Counted from the stretch's first letter, positions 1 through 8,555 are shown. The stretch: DNA of 64,000 nucleotides from Rhodococcus coprophilus NBRC 100603 (GCF_001895045.1 NZ_BDAM01000006.1:87742-151741); one strand, 5' to 3'. The notes: a model not told the origin generated them from the letters alone. A program made the numbers and translations.

Positions 1-373
1 CGCCCAGGACGTCGACGAGCAGTTCGGACAGTTCGTACGTCTTGGCCTTCACCACCTCCACACGCTCGCGGAGGGATGCAGAACCGTAGCGGTCCGCGAC
101 GATGTGGTGCTGGTGACGGATCGACCCGGCACACGACCCGGACGGCACCACCACCGCGTCGATCGCCGGGTCGCCGAATTCGTCGGCGAAGTTCTCCACG
201 AGCGGCAGCGCGTCGGGCTGGTAACCGGTGTTGATGTGCATCTGGCCGCAGCAGGTCTGCCCCGGCGGGAACACCACCTCGTGGCCGAGCCTCGTGAGCA
301 GGACCGCGGTTGCCTGGAGTGCGCTCGGGAAGAGCGTGTCTCCGAGACAGGTGCCGAACAGTGCGATCCGCAT
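1..373 (-). CDS. lutA: LutA/LldE-type (Fe-S)-binding oxidoreductase subunit, partial
   Basis: Only the first 124 residues are inside the window; the gene continues past the left edge. They match the N-terminal CCG domain of the LutA/LldE/YkgE family, which works with LutB and LutC to oxidise L-lactate to pyruvate in the cytoplasm. Visible signatures are the FGTCLGDTLFP opening, the CCG motif at residues 41-43 (QTCCGQMH) and an SGSCAGS motif at 78-84, cysteine-rich segments typical of the domain. The ATG at 373 is the natural start. The usual lutB and lutC partners would lie further left and cannot be checked. The family call is firm; lactate as substrate is inferred from family knowledge. Confidence 0.85.
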   Translation of the reverse strand, partial: MRIALFGTCLGDTLFPSALQATAVLLTRLGHEVVFPPGQTCCGQMHINTGYQPDALPLVENFADEFGDPAIDAVVVPSGSCAGSIRHQHHIVADRYGSASLRERVEVVKAKTYELSELLVDVLG

Positions 374-473
374 GGGGCTCCTCCGCATCGTCTGTGGTCC
401 GCCTCACACTATCGCCGCCGACCGACACCCTGGTGAAATCGTCTCCGAAAGTCGTGTATCGTTGGTCAGGCAA

Positions 474-550
474 CGCGGGGTGGAGCAGCTCGGTAGCTCG
501 CTGGGCTCATAACCCAGAGGTCGCAGGTTCAAATCCTGTCCCCGCTACCA
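474..550 (+). tRNA. initiator tRNA-fMet (anticodon CAT), CCA encoded
   Basis: This is a 77-base cloverleaf with an encoded 3' CCA. The acceptor arm CGCGGGG pairs with CCCCGCT except at the first pair (C1 opposite T), the mismatch expected of bacterial initiators. The anticodon stem carries the three consecutive G-C pairs (CTGGG / CCCAG) diagnostic of tRNA-fMet around loop CTCATAA. The D arm (AGCTCGGTAGCTC) and T arm (CAGGTTCAAATCCTG) are intact. Confidence 0.97.
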
Positions 551-553
551 CCA

Positions 554-590
554 CCGGCCCGGACTCTCACGAGTCCGGGCCGGTTTTGCT
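554..590 (+). terminator. Rho-independent terminator after tRNA-fMet
   Basis: A perfect 13-bp stem (CCGGCCCGGACTC / GAGTCCGGGCCGG) with a four-base TCAC loop is followed by TTTTGCTTT. It begins three bases after the tRNA CCA end, so it most likely ends the tRNA transcript. Confidence 0.9.
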
Positions 591-642
591 TTGCCCACGG
601 TAGATTCGCTGTGCCTGTATCTGTACCGGCCGCGGGAGCAAC

Positions 643-1830
643 ATGAACGACGTGGACGACCCGGAACCGGAGCGCACGCAGCGGGGCGGTGCCCGGCGCG
701 TCCAGCGCTCCGGACTTCCACGCTGGTTCCGCCCGGTGATCCTCTACGTGCTGTTCGCGATCGCCGCGTACCAGATGTCCGGCTGGCTGTTCCACAACCT
801 CAAGGGCTTCCTCGGACTGCTTTTCCTGGCTTGGCTCTTCAGCGTCACCGTCGAGCCCGTGGTCGACCGCCTGGACCGTTTCGGGATGCGTCGTGGGCTG
901 GCGGCGGGGATCGTTCTGTTCGGGCTGATCCTCCTGGTGATCGGGTTCCTGTCCCTGTTCGGCGCCTTGCTCGCCGAACAGCTCGCCCAGCTCGTCACGG
1001 CGTTGCCGGAGTCGCTGGCGTCGGTGACGCAGTGGGCGAACCGTACTTTCGACACCGACTTCTCCGTCAACTCCGACGATCTGAAGGTGACGCCCGATAC
1101 ACTGCGCGAGCTTGCCGCGCGCTTCACTCCCGGCGTGCTCGGAGTGGTGACCTCCCTCTTCGAGGTGCTGTTCCAACTGCTGACGATGCTGCTGTTCGCG
1201 TTCTACATGTCGGCCGAAGGGCCGGCGCTGCGCCGCACCGTCGCCAGCTGGTTCCCGGCCCGGCAGCAGCGCGTCATCTCGACGGTCTGGGAGATCTCGG
1301 TCGACAAGGCCGGTGGATACGTCGTCTCCCGCCTGATCCTCGCGGCGTTCAGCACAGTGGCGACAGGGGTGTTCCTGGTCATCTTCGACGTGCCCTACTG
1401 GCTCCCACTGGCGTTGTGGACAGGCATCGTCTCGCAGTTCGTGCCGACACTCGGCACCTATCTCGCGATCGGGCTTCCCGCGATCATCGCGGCCACTGCC
1501 CACCCGATCAACGGATTGTGGGTCGTCGTGTTCGGCACGGTGTACCAGCAGATCGAGAACTACCTGCTGCATCCCCGCATCACCGCGCGCACGGTCTCGA
1601 TCCATCCGGCGATGGCGTTCGGATCGGTGATCGTCGGTGCATCCCTGTTCGGCCCGGTCGGCGCGCTCGTGTCGGTTCCGGTGATCGCGGTGATCCAATC
1701 GCTGACCGAGACGTTCGGACGTCGCTACGAACTCGTTCCGGAGATTGCCGGTCCGCCCGAGACCGAACCGCCTGAAGCCGACGGCGATCCCGGCGACACC
1801 CGTCGACCCGACGAAGGATCAGGACCGTGA
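643..1830 (+). CDS. AI-2E family transporter (PerM/UPF0118-like permease)
   Basis: The 395-residue protein is a multi-pass membrane protein of the AI-2E transporter (PF01594) family, whose members export small molecules or act as ion/H+ antiporters. Hydrophobic spans occur near residues 30-70, 85-115, 165-190 and 230-350. A soluble loop near 125-165 precedes the conserved core, and the motif VEPVVDRL follows the second span. The tail after about residue 365 is acidic and proline-rich. The ATG at 643 follows a GGGAG ribosome site. The 3' end overlaps the neighbouring degraded reverse-strand gene by 12 bases. The transported substrate is not evident; autoinducer-2 is only a historical family name. 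Confidence 0.9.
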   Translation: MNDVDDPEPERTQRGGARRVQRSGLPRWFRPVILYVLFAIAAYQMSGWLFHNLKGFLGLLFLAWLFSVTVEPVVDRLDRFGMRRGLAAGIVLFGLILLVIGFLSLFGALLAEQLAQLVTALPESLASVTQWANRTFDTDFSVNSDDLKVTPDTLRELAARFTPGVLGVVTSLFEVLFQLLTMLLFAFYMSAEGPALRRTVASWFPARQQRVISTVWEISVDKAGGYVVSRLILAAFSTVATGVFLVIFDVPYWLPLALWTGIVSQFVPTLGTYLAIGLPAIIAATAHPINGLWVVVFGTVYQQIENYLLHPRITARTVSIHPAMAFGSVIVGASLFGPVGALVSVPVIAVIQSLTETFGRRYELVPEIAGPPETEPPEADGDPGDTRRPDEGSGP

Positions 1831-2279
1831 AGCCAGGTCGCGTGCGGCGAGGTGGGCGAACAGCATGCTCGGGTACCCGCGCAATGCGACGAGAAAGCGG
1901 CCGACGAGTGCCCTTCCACCGATGAGGGTGCTGCGCAGTCGTTCTCCGGCACGTTCGCGGCCCAGAGGTCCGCGGATGGACTCGTTGAGTTCGAGGTCGT
2001 CACGGACTCGGAGCGGGGCCGCGCAGATGTGTCGGCCGGTCGCACTCGCCTTGGGCGCCTTGCCGAAGTAGTCGGGCCAAGGCAGCACCTGGAACTCGAA
2101 GTTGTCGTCGGCTTCGATGCTTCGATGCTTCGATGCTTCGATGCTTCGATGCTTCGATGCTTCGATGCTTCGACAAGAATCACCGAAAGGCCTTCCCTGG
2201 CAGCGGTGTACGCTCCGCAGCACCCACCCGCCCCCGAGCCGACCACGAGTACGTCGCATTCCTGGGCCCAGTCCACCAC
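1819..2279 (-). pseudogene. degraded 3-ketosteroid dehydrogenase (KstD)-like FAD flavoprotein gene
   Basis: The GTG at 2279 opens a normal FAD-dehydrogenase N-terminus with the dinucleotide-binding motif VVGSGAGG and the strand SVILVEAS. It then runs straight into an 8-bp tandem repeat. After the repeat, in a different frame, homology resumes with WPDYFGKAPKA, RGPLGRER and LIGGRALVGRF, which in intact family members (about 560 residues) lie roughly 130-200 residues further on. About 90 residues are missing at the junction, and everything after about residue 220 of the normal protein is gone; the frame stops at 1819. Losing one 8-bp unit, or gaining two, would rejoin the two frames, but the product would still lack most of the catalytic and FAD domains. 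I therefore call it a non-functional remnant. Confidence 0.8.
2111..2174. repeat. 8-bp tandem repeat (GCTTCGAT)x7 plus one GCTTCGAC
   Basis: Seven perfect copies and one 7/8 copy of GCTTCGAT lie head to tail exactly at the deletion junction of the KstD-like remnant. The unit is not a multiple of three, so each gain or loss shifts the reading frame. Three units encode the 8-residue repeat EASKHRSI on the minus strand. Slipped-strand variation in copy number is expected for such an array. Confidence 0.97.
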
Positions 2280-2367
2280 TGTGTTCCTCCGTCGGTCAGG
2301 CGTCGGCAGGATGCTGACCGCACGGTGCCGACGGACGGGTGATCAGCGTCCCACCGGACGGGAGGTG

Positions 2368-3015
2368 TCAGACCGTGAGCGGAGCGGCGGTGGCTGCGAG
2401 CACGTCGTCGACGGTCACTCCGGGTGCGGTTTCGCGCAGAACCAGACCTGCGTCGGTGACGTCGATGACCGCCATGTCGGTGATGATGCGCTGAACGCAG
2501 CGTCGTCCGGTGAGGGGCAGCGTGCACTCCTCGACGATCTTCGGATCACCCTTCTTGGTCACGTGTTCCATCATCACGATCACGCGCTCGGCACCGTGGA
2601 CCAGGTCCATCGCGCCGCCCATCCCCTTGACCATGGCGCCGGGGACCATCCAGTTCGCGATGTCGCCGGTCGCCGATACCTGCATGGCCCCGAGGACCGC
2701 GACGTCGATCTGGCCGCCGCGAATCATCCCGAACGACGCGGCCGAATCGAAATACGACGCCCCCGGGATCGCCGTGACTGTTTCCTTGCCGGCGTTGATG
2801 AGTTCGGGATCGAGTTCGTCCTCGGTCGGGTACGGTCCGACGCCGAGGACACCGTTCTCCGAGTGGAGGATGACCTCGATGCCGGGGTCCAGGTAGTTCG
2901 GCACCAGGGTGGGCATGCCGATACCGAGGTTGACGTACTGACCGTCCGCCAGTTCCCGGGCGACGCGAGCCGCCATCTCCTGGCGGGTGAGCCTGCGGAT
3001 ATCTGCCTTGGTCAT
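2368..3015 (-). CDS. pcaJ: 3-oxoadipate CoA-transferase subunit B
   Basis: The 215-residue beta subunit of a class I CoA transferase moves CoA from succinyl-CoA to 3-oxoadipate, giving 3-oxoadipyl-CoA. The catalytic glutamate lies in the conserved SENG motif (Glu53), the residue that carries the CoA thioester. [11 protein letters not shown] (30-40) and [10 protein letters not shown] are further family signatures. The ATG at 3015 overlaps the last four bases of the upstream subunit A gene, so the two are translationally coupled. The same fold also serves 3-oxoacid (acetoacetate) transferases. The 3-oxoadipate assignment rests on the neighbouring pcaD, pcaR and pcaF genes. Confidence 0.9.
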   Translation of the reverse strand: MTKADIRRLTRQEMAARVARELADGQYVNLGIGMPTLVPNYLDPGIEVILHSENGVLGVGPYPTEDELDPELINAGKETVTAIPGASYFDSAASFGMIRGGQIDVAVLGAMQVSATGDIANWMVPGAMVKGMGGAMDLVHGAERVIVMMEHVTKKGDPKIVEECTLPLTGRRCVQRIITDMAVIDVTDAGLVLRETAPGVTVDDVLAATAAPLTV

Positions 3016-3758
3016 GCTCGTACCGTCCGATTCTCGATGCCGACCTCGACCGGGCCGACGTGCACCACGCGCTGAACGTGGATGCCGGGTGTGTGGATCT
3101 GGTTGGGATCGAGTTCGCCGGGTTCCACGAGGTGCTCGACCTGCGCGATGGTGATCCGGCCGGAGGCCGCAGCCGGCGGATTGAAGTTGCGGGCGCTGGC
3201 GCGGTAGACGAGGTTGCCGTGGCGGTCGCCCTTCCACGCGTGGACGAGGGCGTAGTCGGCGACGATTCCGCGTTCGAGAACGTAGGTCTGACCGTCGAAT
3301 TCGCGCGTCTCCTTCGGCTCCGACGCGGCGGCGATGTGACCGTGCCCGTCGTAGCGCAGCGGAAGACCGCCCTCTTCCACAGCAGTACCGACACCCGCGG
3401 GCGTGAAGAAAGCGGGGATACCCGCGCCTCCGGCGCGCAGGCGTTCGGCGAGTGTGCCCTGCGGAGTCAGTTCCACTTCGAGTTCGCCGGAGAGGTACTG
3501 CCGGGCGAACTCCTTGTTGGAGCCCACGTATGACGAGATCGTGCGGCGGATCCGCCCCTTCTCGAGGAGCAACCCGAGGCCGAAGCCGTCGGTACCGCAG
3601 TTGTTGCTGACGGTCTCCAAATCGGTGGCGCCCTGATCAAGGAGCGCCTGGATGAGGATCTCGGGAATGCCGACCAGGCCGAACCCTCCGACAGCGATCG
3701 TGACGCCGTCCTGAATGTCGGCTACGGCATCGGCCGCGGAGGCAACAACTTTGTCCAT
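3012..3758 (-). CDS. pcaI: 3-oxoadipate CoA-transferase subunit A
   Basis: The 248-residue alpha subunit pairs with PcaJ. The N-terminus [12 protein letters not shown] is the standard PcaI start, followed by the glycine-rich CoA-binding loop GGFGLVGIP (24-32) and the motif [12 protein letters not shown] chose the ATG at 3758; an in-frame ATG at 3788 would add ten residues not seen in the family. The gene heads the leftward pcaIJ pair and is divergent from the rightward pcaD-pcaR-pcaF unit. The 184-bp gap between them holds repeated GTACGCAT elements, probable PcaR sites. Confidence 0.9.
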   Translation of the reverse strand: MDKVVASAADAVADIQDGVTIAVGGFGLVGIPEILIQALLDQGATDLETVSNNCGTDGFGLGLLLEKGRIRRTISSYVGSNKEFARQYLSGELEVELTPQGTLAERLRAGGAGIPAFFTPAGVGTAVEEGGLPLRYDGHGHIAAASEPKETREFDGQTYVLERGIVADYALVHAWKGDRHGNLVYRASARNFNPPAAASGRITIAQVEHLVEPGELDPNQIHTPGIHVQRVVHVGPVEVGIENRTVRA

Positions 3759-3780
3759 GCGTCTCAGGATAACCCGTTCC

Positions 3781-3814
3781 GTACGCATTGTGAACCCACG
3801 TACGCATCGCGAAC
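3781..3814. promoter_or_regulatory. candidate PcaR operator: two 15-bp direct repeats
   Basis: GTACGCATTGTGAAC (3781-3795) and GTACGCATCGCGAAC (3800-3814) match at 13 of 15 positions and start 19 bp apart, in the gap between divergent pcaI and pcaD. IclR-family Pca regulators commonly bind short repeated sites. The GTACGC core reappears in front of catA and catR. Confidence 0.55.
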
Positions 3815-3942
3815 AATTCTGCCGGGAGAGCTTGCGGGCGGCGCGACGGCCGCCCTACTGTGTTCGCATAGCGTTCATCCGTCCACATGGCGAACATGCC
3901 ACCGGCATACTTCCCCGCAGCAACCCGCAGAGGAGACCGCCG

Positions 3943-4791
3943 ATGACCGTCCCGCTCCACTACACGCAGCACGGGGATCCGGCCGCCCCGACCGTTCTCT
4001 TGCTCGGTTCACTCGGCTCGGATTCGACGATGTGGGTGCCGCAGATCCCGGCGCTGGTGGAGAAGTGGCACGTCCTCGCCGTCGACCATCGCGGGCACGG
4101 CCACAGTTCTCCCCCGCCCGACGGCCCGTACGCGATGGCCGACCTGGCGAGCGACGTGATCGCGCTGCTCGACTCTCTGGGCCTCGACGCGGTGCACTAC
4201 ATCGGACTGTCGCTCGGTGGCGCAATCGGCCAATGGATCGCCGCGCACCACCCCGAGCGGATACGCAGCCTCGCTCTCTTGTGCACCGCTCCCGCCTTTC
4301 CGCCGTCCGGTCCGTGGCTCGACCGCGCCGCGGCAGTACGCACCGAGGGCGTCGACTCCATCGCCGAGGCGGTCGTCTCCCGCTGGTTCTCGCCCGAGTT
4401 CGCCGAGCGCCATCCCGAAGTTCTCGCCCGGTATGTCCGCATGGTCGAAGCGACGACGGACGAGGGCTATGCCGCATGCTGCGAAGCTCTGGCGAACTGG
4501 GACGGTCGCGCCGACGCCGCACATATCGTCGCCCCGACACTCGTGATCGCCGGCGCACAGGACCCCGCGACTCCCCCGTCCACCATGCAGGCACTCGCGG
4601 ACACCGTCGCGGGCTCCGAATTCGTCGTCGTCGACCCCGGTGCGCACCTCGCGAACGTTGAACAGCCCGACCTCGTGACTACCCTGCTCGTCGAGCACAT
4701 CTCCCGTGCTCAGGACCGTGCCGCAGCCCAGGACACACCGCACATGCAAAGTCCGGCACGCGGCGCCACCCGGAAAGGCACAGTTTCATGA
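3943..4791 (+). CDS. pcaD: 3-oxoadipate enol-lactonase (alpha/beta hydrolase)
   Basis: The 282-residue alpha/beta-hydrolase opens the enol-lactone ring of 3-oxoadipate enol-lactone, the step where the catechol and protocatechuate branches meet. The nucleophile elbow is GLSLGG (Ser90). The acid is Asp207 in the AGAQDPATP segment and the base is His235 in GAHLANVEQP, giving a complete triad. The HRGHGHS motif is at 49-55. It is a stand-alone enzyme, not fused to PcaC as in PcaL of some rhodococci. The ATG at 3943 follows AGGAG. The stop overlaps the pcaR start by four bases. No pcaGHB genes are in the window, so here it serves the catechol branch at least. Confidence 0.88.
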   Translation: MTVPLHYTQHGDPAAPTVLLLGSLGSDSTMWVPQIPALVEKWHVLAVDHRGHGHSSPPPDGPYAMADLASDVIALLDSLGLDAVHYIGLSLGGAIGQWIAAHHPERIRSLALLCTAPAFPPSGPWLDRAAAVRTEGVDSIAEAVVSRWFSPEFAERHPEVLARYVRMVEATTDEGYAACCEALANWDGRADAAHIVAPTLVIAGAQDPATPPSTMQALADTVAGSEFVVVDPGAHLANVEQPDLVTTLLVEHISRAQDRAAAQDTPHMQSPARGATRKGTVS

Positions 4792-5597
4792 GCACCTCGG
4801 ACCTCGACGACGCGCGCGCGAATCCTGTCGCGCCGACCGATTACGTACAGTCACTTGCGCGTGGCCTGTCGGTGCTCAAGGCATTCGGGGCCGAGCGCCC
4901 GAGACAGAGCCTGTCGGACGTCGCACGCACCACAGGGCTCACGCGCGCCACCGCGCGCCGCTTCCTGCTGACCCTGGTCGAACTCGGCTACGTCCGCACC
5001 GACGGCTCGCAGTTCTGGCTCACCCCGAGGGTGCTCGAACTCGGCTACACCTACCTCTCCGCGCTCTCCCTGCCGGATGTCGCACGACCACACCTCGAGT
5101 CGCTGGCCGAACAGGTCGAGGAATCGACCTCGGTCTCGGTACTCGACGGTGACGACGTCGTCTACATCGCCCGAGTACCCGTTCGTCGCATCATGACGGT
5201 GTCCATCACTCTCGGCACCAGGTTTCCCGCGCACGCGACCTCGATGGGGCGGGTGCTGCTGGCGGGCTTGGAGCCGGAGGAACTCGAAAAATACCTGGCG
5301 CGAGCCGAACTCACACGGATGACATCCCGCACGCTCACCACCATCGACGACTTGCGAACCGAAATCGAGAAGGTGCGCACCGACGGATATGCGATCGTCG
5401 ATCAGGAACTGGAAGAGGGACTGCGTTCCCTCGCCGCACCCATCCGCGACGAATCCGGCGCGGTCGTGGCGTCGATGAACATCTCCACCCACGCCGGGCG
5501 GTATCCGGACGATACCGTCCACGACGTGCTCGTCCCCGCCTTGATCTCCACCGCCGACGCGATTTCGCGCGACCTGGTCAGCACCCGCACCCACTGA
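4788..5597 (+). CDS. pcaR: IclR-family transcriptional regulator of the pca genes
   Basis: The 269-residue regulator has an N-terminal winged helix (about residues 20-85; QSLSDVARTTGLTRATARRFLLTLVELGY region) and a C-terminal IclR effector-binding domain from about 95 to 260. RVPVRRIMTV, ATSMGRVLLAG and DQELEEGLRSLAAPI are PcaR/PobR-type signatures. It sits between pcaD and pcaF and overlaps pcaD by four bases, so it is transcribed with its probable targets. Family knowledge suggests an aromatic-pathway intermediate such as 3-oxoadipate as effector. Likely binding sites are the 15-bp repeats at 3781-3814. It resembles the CatR encoded at 25231. Confidence 0.88.
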   Translation: MSTSDLDDARANPVAPTDYVQSLARGLSVLKAFGAERPRQSLSDVARTTGLTRATARRFLLTLVELGYVRTDGSQFWLTPRVLELGYTYLSALSLPDVARPHLESLAEQVEESTSVSVLDGDDVVYIARVPVRRIMTVSITLGTRFPAHATSMGRVLLAGLEPEELEKYLARAELTRMTSRTLTTIDDLRTEIEKVRTDGYAIVDQELEEGLRSLAAPIRDESGAVVASMNISTHAGRYPDDTVHDVLVPALISTADAISRDLVSTRTH

Positions 5598-5614
5598 ACC
5601 TCCACGAGGACACC

Positions 5615-6826
5615 ATGAACGACGTAGTGATCTGTGAACCCCTCCGCACCCCGGTCGGCCGCTTCGGCGGCGCCCTGAAGGACATCGCCCCCGAGGACCT
5701 GGCCGCCACCGTGATCCGGGAACTGGTGACGCGGACCGGAATCGGCGGATCGGACGTCGACGACGTGATCCTCGGACAGGCGTCTCCGAGCGGGGAGAAT
5801 CCCGCCATCGGCCGCATCGCCGCGCTCAATGCCGGACTGGGAGTGGAGGTACCGGGCGCTCAGGTCGACCGTCGTTGCGGCTCCGGACTCCAGGCCGTGC
5901 TCCAGGCCGTCATGCAGGTGCAGTCCGGCGGCAGCGATCTCGTCCTCGCCGGCGGAGCCGAGTCGATGAGCCAAGCGGAATTCTATGCGACCGGGATGCG
6001 CTGGGGCGTCCGGGGCGAGGCCGTTTCGCTCGACGACCGACTCGCGCGCGCCCGGGTCACCGCGGGTGGCCGGGACTTTCCGGTACCTGGCGGCATGATC
6101 GAAACCGCCGAGAACCTCCGCGCGGAGTACTCCATCAGTCGCGAGGACCAGGACGCGCTCGCGGTGCAGTCGCACCACCGTGCGGTGGCGGCGCAGAAAT
6201 CGGGCGTCTTCGCCGAGGAGATCGTGCCCGTCGATGTTCCACAGCGCAAGGGGGATCCGGTTTCGGTCGACACCGACGAACACCCGCGGTCGGACACCTC
6301 TCTCGAAGGACTGGCGAAGCTGCGCCCGATTCGCGGCAGGATCGATCCGGAGGCCACGGTGACCGCGGGTAACGCCAGCGGGCAGAACGACGGTGCCGCA
6401 CTCGCGGTGGTCACGACCGCGCAGAAGGCCGCACAACTCGGGCTGCGCCCGCTCGCCCGTCTCGCGAGTTGGGCCGTGGCCGGGGTTCCACCCCGGACCA
6501 TGGGGATCGGTCCGGTCCCTGCCGCCGAGAAGGCACTCGGCCGGCTCGGTCTGACCCTCGCCGACATGGACGTCATCGAACTCAACGAGGCATTCGCCGC
6601 GCAGGCGCTCGCGGTGATGCGTGTCTGGGGAATCGAACCCGACGATGCACGGCTGAACCCGCACGGTTCCGGGATCTCGCTCGGCCACCCCGTGGGTGCG
6701 ACGGGTGCACGCATTCTGGCGACCCTCCTGCGCGAACTCGACCGTCGGGAGGGCCGTTACGGGCTGGAGACGATGTGTATCGGAGGCGGGCAGGGGCTCG
6801 CGGCGGTCTTCGAGCGCATCGCCTGA
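5615..6826 (+). CDS. pcaF: 3-oxoadipyl-CoA / acetyl-CoA C-acyltransferase (thiolase)
   Basis: The 403-residue thiolase cleaves 3-oxoadipyl-CoA with CoA to succinyl-CoA and acetyl-CoA, the last step of the beta-ketoadipate pathway. Cys88 in DRRCGSGLQA is the acyl-accepting cysteine. His358 in SLGHPVGATGAR and Cys388 in ETMCIGGGQG complete the active site. Length matches the family (about 400). It lies 17 bp after pcaR in the same direction and is probably co-transcribed. Fatty-acid thiolases share these motifs; the pca context decides the name. Confidence 0.88.
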   Translation: MNDVVICEPLRTPVGRFGGALKDIAPEDLAATVIRELVTRTGIGGSDVDDVILGQASPSGENPAIGRIAALNAGLGVEVPGAQVDRRCGSGLQAVLQAVMQVQSGGSDLVLAGGAESMSQAEFYATGMRWGVRGEAVSLDDRLARARVTAGGRDFPVPGGMIETAENLRAEYSISREDQDALAVQSHHRAVAAQKSGVFAEEIVPVDVPQRKGDPVSVDTDEHPRSDTSLEGLAKLRPIRGRIDPEATVTAGNASGQNDGAALAVVTTAQKAAQLGLRPLARLASWAVAGVPPRTMGIGPVPAAEKALGRLGLTLADMDVIELNEAFAAQALAVMRVWGIEPDDARLNPHGSGISLGHPVGATGARILATLLRELDRREGRYGLETMCIGGGQGLAAVFERIA

Positions 6827-6865
6827 TCTCTCCACGACCGCAGCCCTGCCCAGTAGCATCGGGCC

Positions 6866-7282
6866 ATGAGTGATCTTCGTACGGCCACCCCGCCTACCAC
6901 TCGTCCCCGCACCGTCGCGCGGCTCCTGCTCGCGTCCGCGCTGGTGTTCGCCGGTCTGAGTCACCTCTTCTGGGCGCGCAGGGACTTCCAGGCGCAGGTA
7001 CCCGACTGGGTTCCCATGGACAAGGACGGCGTCGTGGTGGCGTCCGGCGGTGTGGAGATCATGCTCGGGGCAGGGCTCGCCGTTCTCACCCGCGACCGCG
7101 TGCGGGTGGGCCGGATCGCCGCGTTGTTCTTCGCTGCGGTCTTCCCCGGAAATGTTGCGCAGTACCGCGGGCGACGCAGCGCGTTCGGTCTCGACACCGA
7201 CCGGAAACGCCTGGTGAGGCTGTTCTTCCAGCCGGTGCTCATCGCGTGGGCACTGTGGAGCACCGGCACGCCGCGTCGCTGA
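6866..7282 (+). CDS. DoxX-family small membrane protein
   Basis: The 138-residue integral membrane protein has four predicted hydrophobic helices (about residues 13-32, 55-75, 85-103 and 115-132) and an Arg-rich N-terminus, matching the DoxX-like family. The early segment AGLSHLFWARRDFQAQVPDW resembles actinobacterial DoxX homologues. Such proteins are linked to membrane redox or quinone chemistry, but no defined activity can be assigned. It stands alone after pcaF and converges on the MDR oxidoreductase gene with a 7-bp gap. Confidence 0.75.
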   Translation: MSDLRTATPPTTRPRTVARLLLASALVFAGLSHLFWARRDFQAQVPDWVPMDKDGVVVASGGVEIMLGAGLAVLTRDRVRVGRIAALFFAAVFPGNVAQYRGRRSAFGLDTDRKRLVRLFFQPVLIAWALWSTGTPRR

Positions 7283-7289
7283 CGCGCGG

Positions 7290-8327
7290 TTACTCCTCGG
7301 GCGAGACGCGCACCAGGAGCTTTCCGAAGTTCTTGCCCGCCAGCATCCCGATGAACGCGGTCGGTGCGTTCTCCAACCCGTCGACGATGTCTTCCCGGTA
7401 CTTCAGTGATCCGTCGCGGACCCACGCGGAGGCGTCGCGCAGGAAGTCGCCGTACATCTCCTTGACGAACTCGGTCTGGATGAAGCCCCGGATGGTCAAG
7501 CTCTTGGTCAGCACCGACGAGAAGAATCCCGGCAGGCGGTCCGCCCGTTCCTCGACCACGCCGTTGTACTGCGCCACCAGGCCGCACACGGGGATGCGCG
7601 CGTAGGTGTTGAGCAACGGCCACACCGCATCCTGCACGGCACCACCGACGTTCTCGAAGTACACGTCGATGCCTTCGGGAACCGCGTCCTTCAACTTCTT
7701 CGCGAACTCGGGATCGCGATGGTCCAATGCCACGTCGAATCCGAATTCCTCGGTCAGTGCACGGCACTTTTCGGGCCCGCCCGCGATACCGACGGTCCGG
7801 GCACCCTTCCGCTTGGCGATCTGCCCCACCGCGGAGCCCACCGGACCTGTGGCAGCCGCGACCGCCACCGTCTCACCGGGCTTCGGCTGTCCGATCTTCA
7901 GCAATCCGGAATACGCTGTGAAACCGGGCATTCCGAGAACCCCGAGTGCGGTGGAGATCGGGGCCGCCTGCGGATCGAGTTTCCGCACCGCCGCGGCGTC
8001 GACCACCGCGTGCGATTGCCACCCCGCTCCCGCCAGCACGTAGTCCCCGACGTCGACACCGGCGGCACGCGACTCCACGACCTGGCAGACGGTGCCTCCG
8101 ACCATGACGTCACCGAGTTCGACGTGCGCCGCGTAGGACTTGGCAGTGCTCATCCGCCCACGCATGTACGGGTCGAGCGACAGATAGACGACACGCACGA
8201 GCAGTTGGCCGTCGCCGACCTCGGGTAGGTCCACGACCTCGGTACGGAAGTTGTCGGGAGTGGGCGTGCCGTCCGGGCGTGATGCGAGAACGATGCGGGT
8301 GCTCTGGGTCGATGTGGATGCACTCAT
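7290..8327 (-). CDS. zinc-independent MDR-family NADP-dependent oxidoreductase (CurA/leukotriene B4 12-HD type)
   Basis: The 345-residue medium-chain reductase belongs to the zinc-free branch that reduces 2-alkenals or enones with NADPH. The N-terminal substrate domain contains LSLDPYMRGRMS (residues 52-63 approximately). The Rossmann domain shows the nucleotide loop AAATGPVGSAVGQIAK, and the C-terminus ends AGKNFGKLLVRV as in CurA/PTGR homologues. No structural zinc cysteines are present. The start is ATG 8327. A small gene lies 32 bp upstream in the same direction and may share its transcript. The physiological substrate is unknown. Confidence 0.88.
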   Translation of the reverse strand: MSASTSTQSTRIVLASRPDGTPTPDNFRTEVVDLPEVGDGQLLVRVVYLSLDPYMRGRMSTAKSYAAHVELGDVMVGGTVCQVVESRAAGVDVGDYVLAGAGWQSHAVVDAAAVRKLDPQAAPISTALGVLGMPGFTAYSGLLKIGQPKPGETVAVAAATGPVGSAVGQIAKRKGARTVGIAGGPEKCRALTEEFGFDVALDHRDPEFAKKLKDAVPEGIDVYFENVGGAVQDAVWPLLNTYARIPVCGLVAQYNGVVEERADRLPGFFSSVLTKSLTIRGFIQTEFVKEMYGDFLRDASAWVRDGSLKYREDIVDGLENAPTAFIGMLAGKNFGKLLVRVSPEE

Positions 8328-8359
8328 CACCCCAGTGTGCCGCACCCCGCCGGACGGCT

Positions 8360-8524
8360 TCAGGCGATCCGGTGGGCTTCCCCGCGGGGCGGCACGTAGC
8401 TCGAGAACAATCGGGAATGGACGACCTCGGTGAAGGACGGTCCGTCCGGTTCGACGCGACGAGCCTGCCGCGACGGCTGCTCGTTGCGCACCGGGGACAT
8501 GTTGGATGTGGATCGAATAGACAC
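8360..8524 (-). CDS. small hypothetical protein (54 aa) with a structured ribosome site
   Basis: I do not recognise this 54-codon frame. It starts at GTG 8524 with an ideal GAGGAG ribosome site five bases upstream and ends at 8360, 32 bp before the MDR gene. The product is hydrophilic and Arg/Ser/Pro-rich, opening MSIRSTSNMSPVRNEQ and ending SSYVPPRGEAHRIA, with no signal peptide or membrane span. The first internal ATG (codon 9) lacks a ribosome site. The GAGGAG lies beside the 3' arm of a 6-bp hairpin, suggesting translational control. It could be a leader or regulatory peptide for the MDR gene. Coding status rests on the ribosome site and position only. Confidence 0.45.
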   Translation of the reverse strand: MSIRSTSNMSPVRNEQPSRQARRVEPDGPSFTEVVHSRLFSSYVPPRGEAHRIA

Positions 8525-8531
8525 TTCGACT

Positions 8532-8555
8532 CCTCTCGGAAACCTGGGAGAGAGG
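8532..8555 (-). promoter_or_regulatory. hairpin overlapping the ribosome site of the 54-codon gene
   Basis: On the minus-strand transcript CCTCTC pairs perfectly with GAGAGG across a 12-base loop. The 3' arm overlaps the GAGGAG ribosome site of the gene starting at 8524, so folding would hide it. No known riboswitch consensus was recognised. Confidence 0.4.

Noticed and set aside
529..1698. 389-codon open frame antisense to the AI-2E permease gene
   Set aside because: It runs over the terminator and tRNA end, is extremely Arg/His/Asp-rich, and has no ribosome site. It is the usual high-GC mirror frame of the real gene.
2111..2174. CRISPR-like repeat array
   Set aside because: Units are 8 bp and directly adjacent with no spacers; it is a microsatellite inside a broken gene.
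5402..6964. 520-codon open frame antisense to pcaF
   Set aside because: It covers pcaF completely on the other strand, has no start signal and has mirror-type composition.
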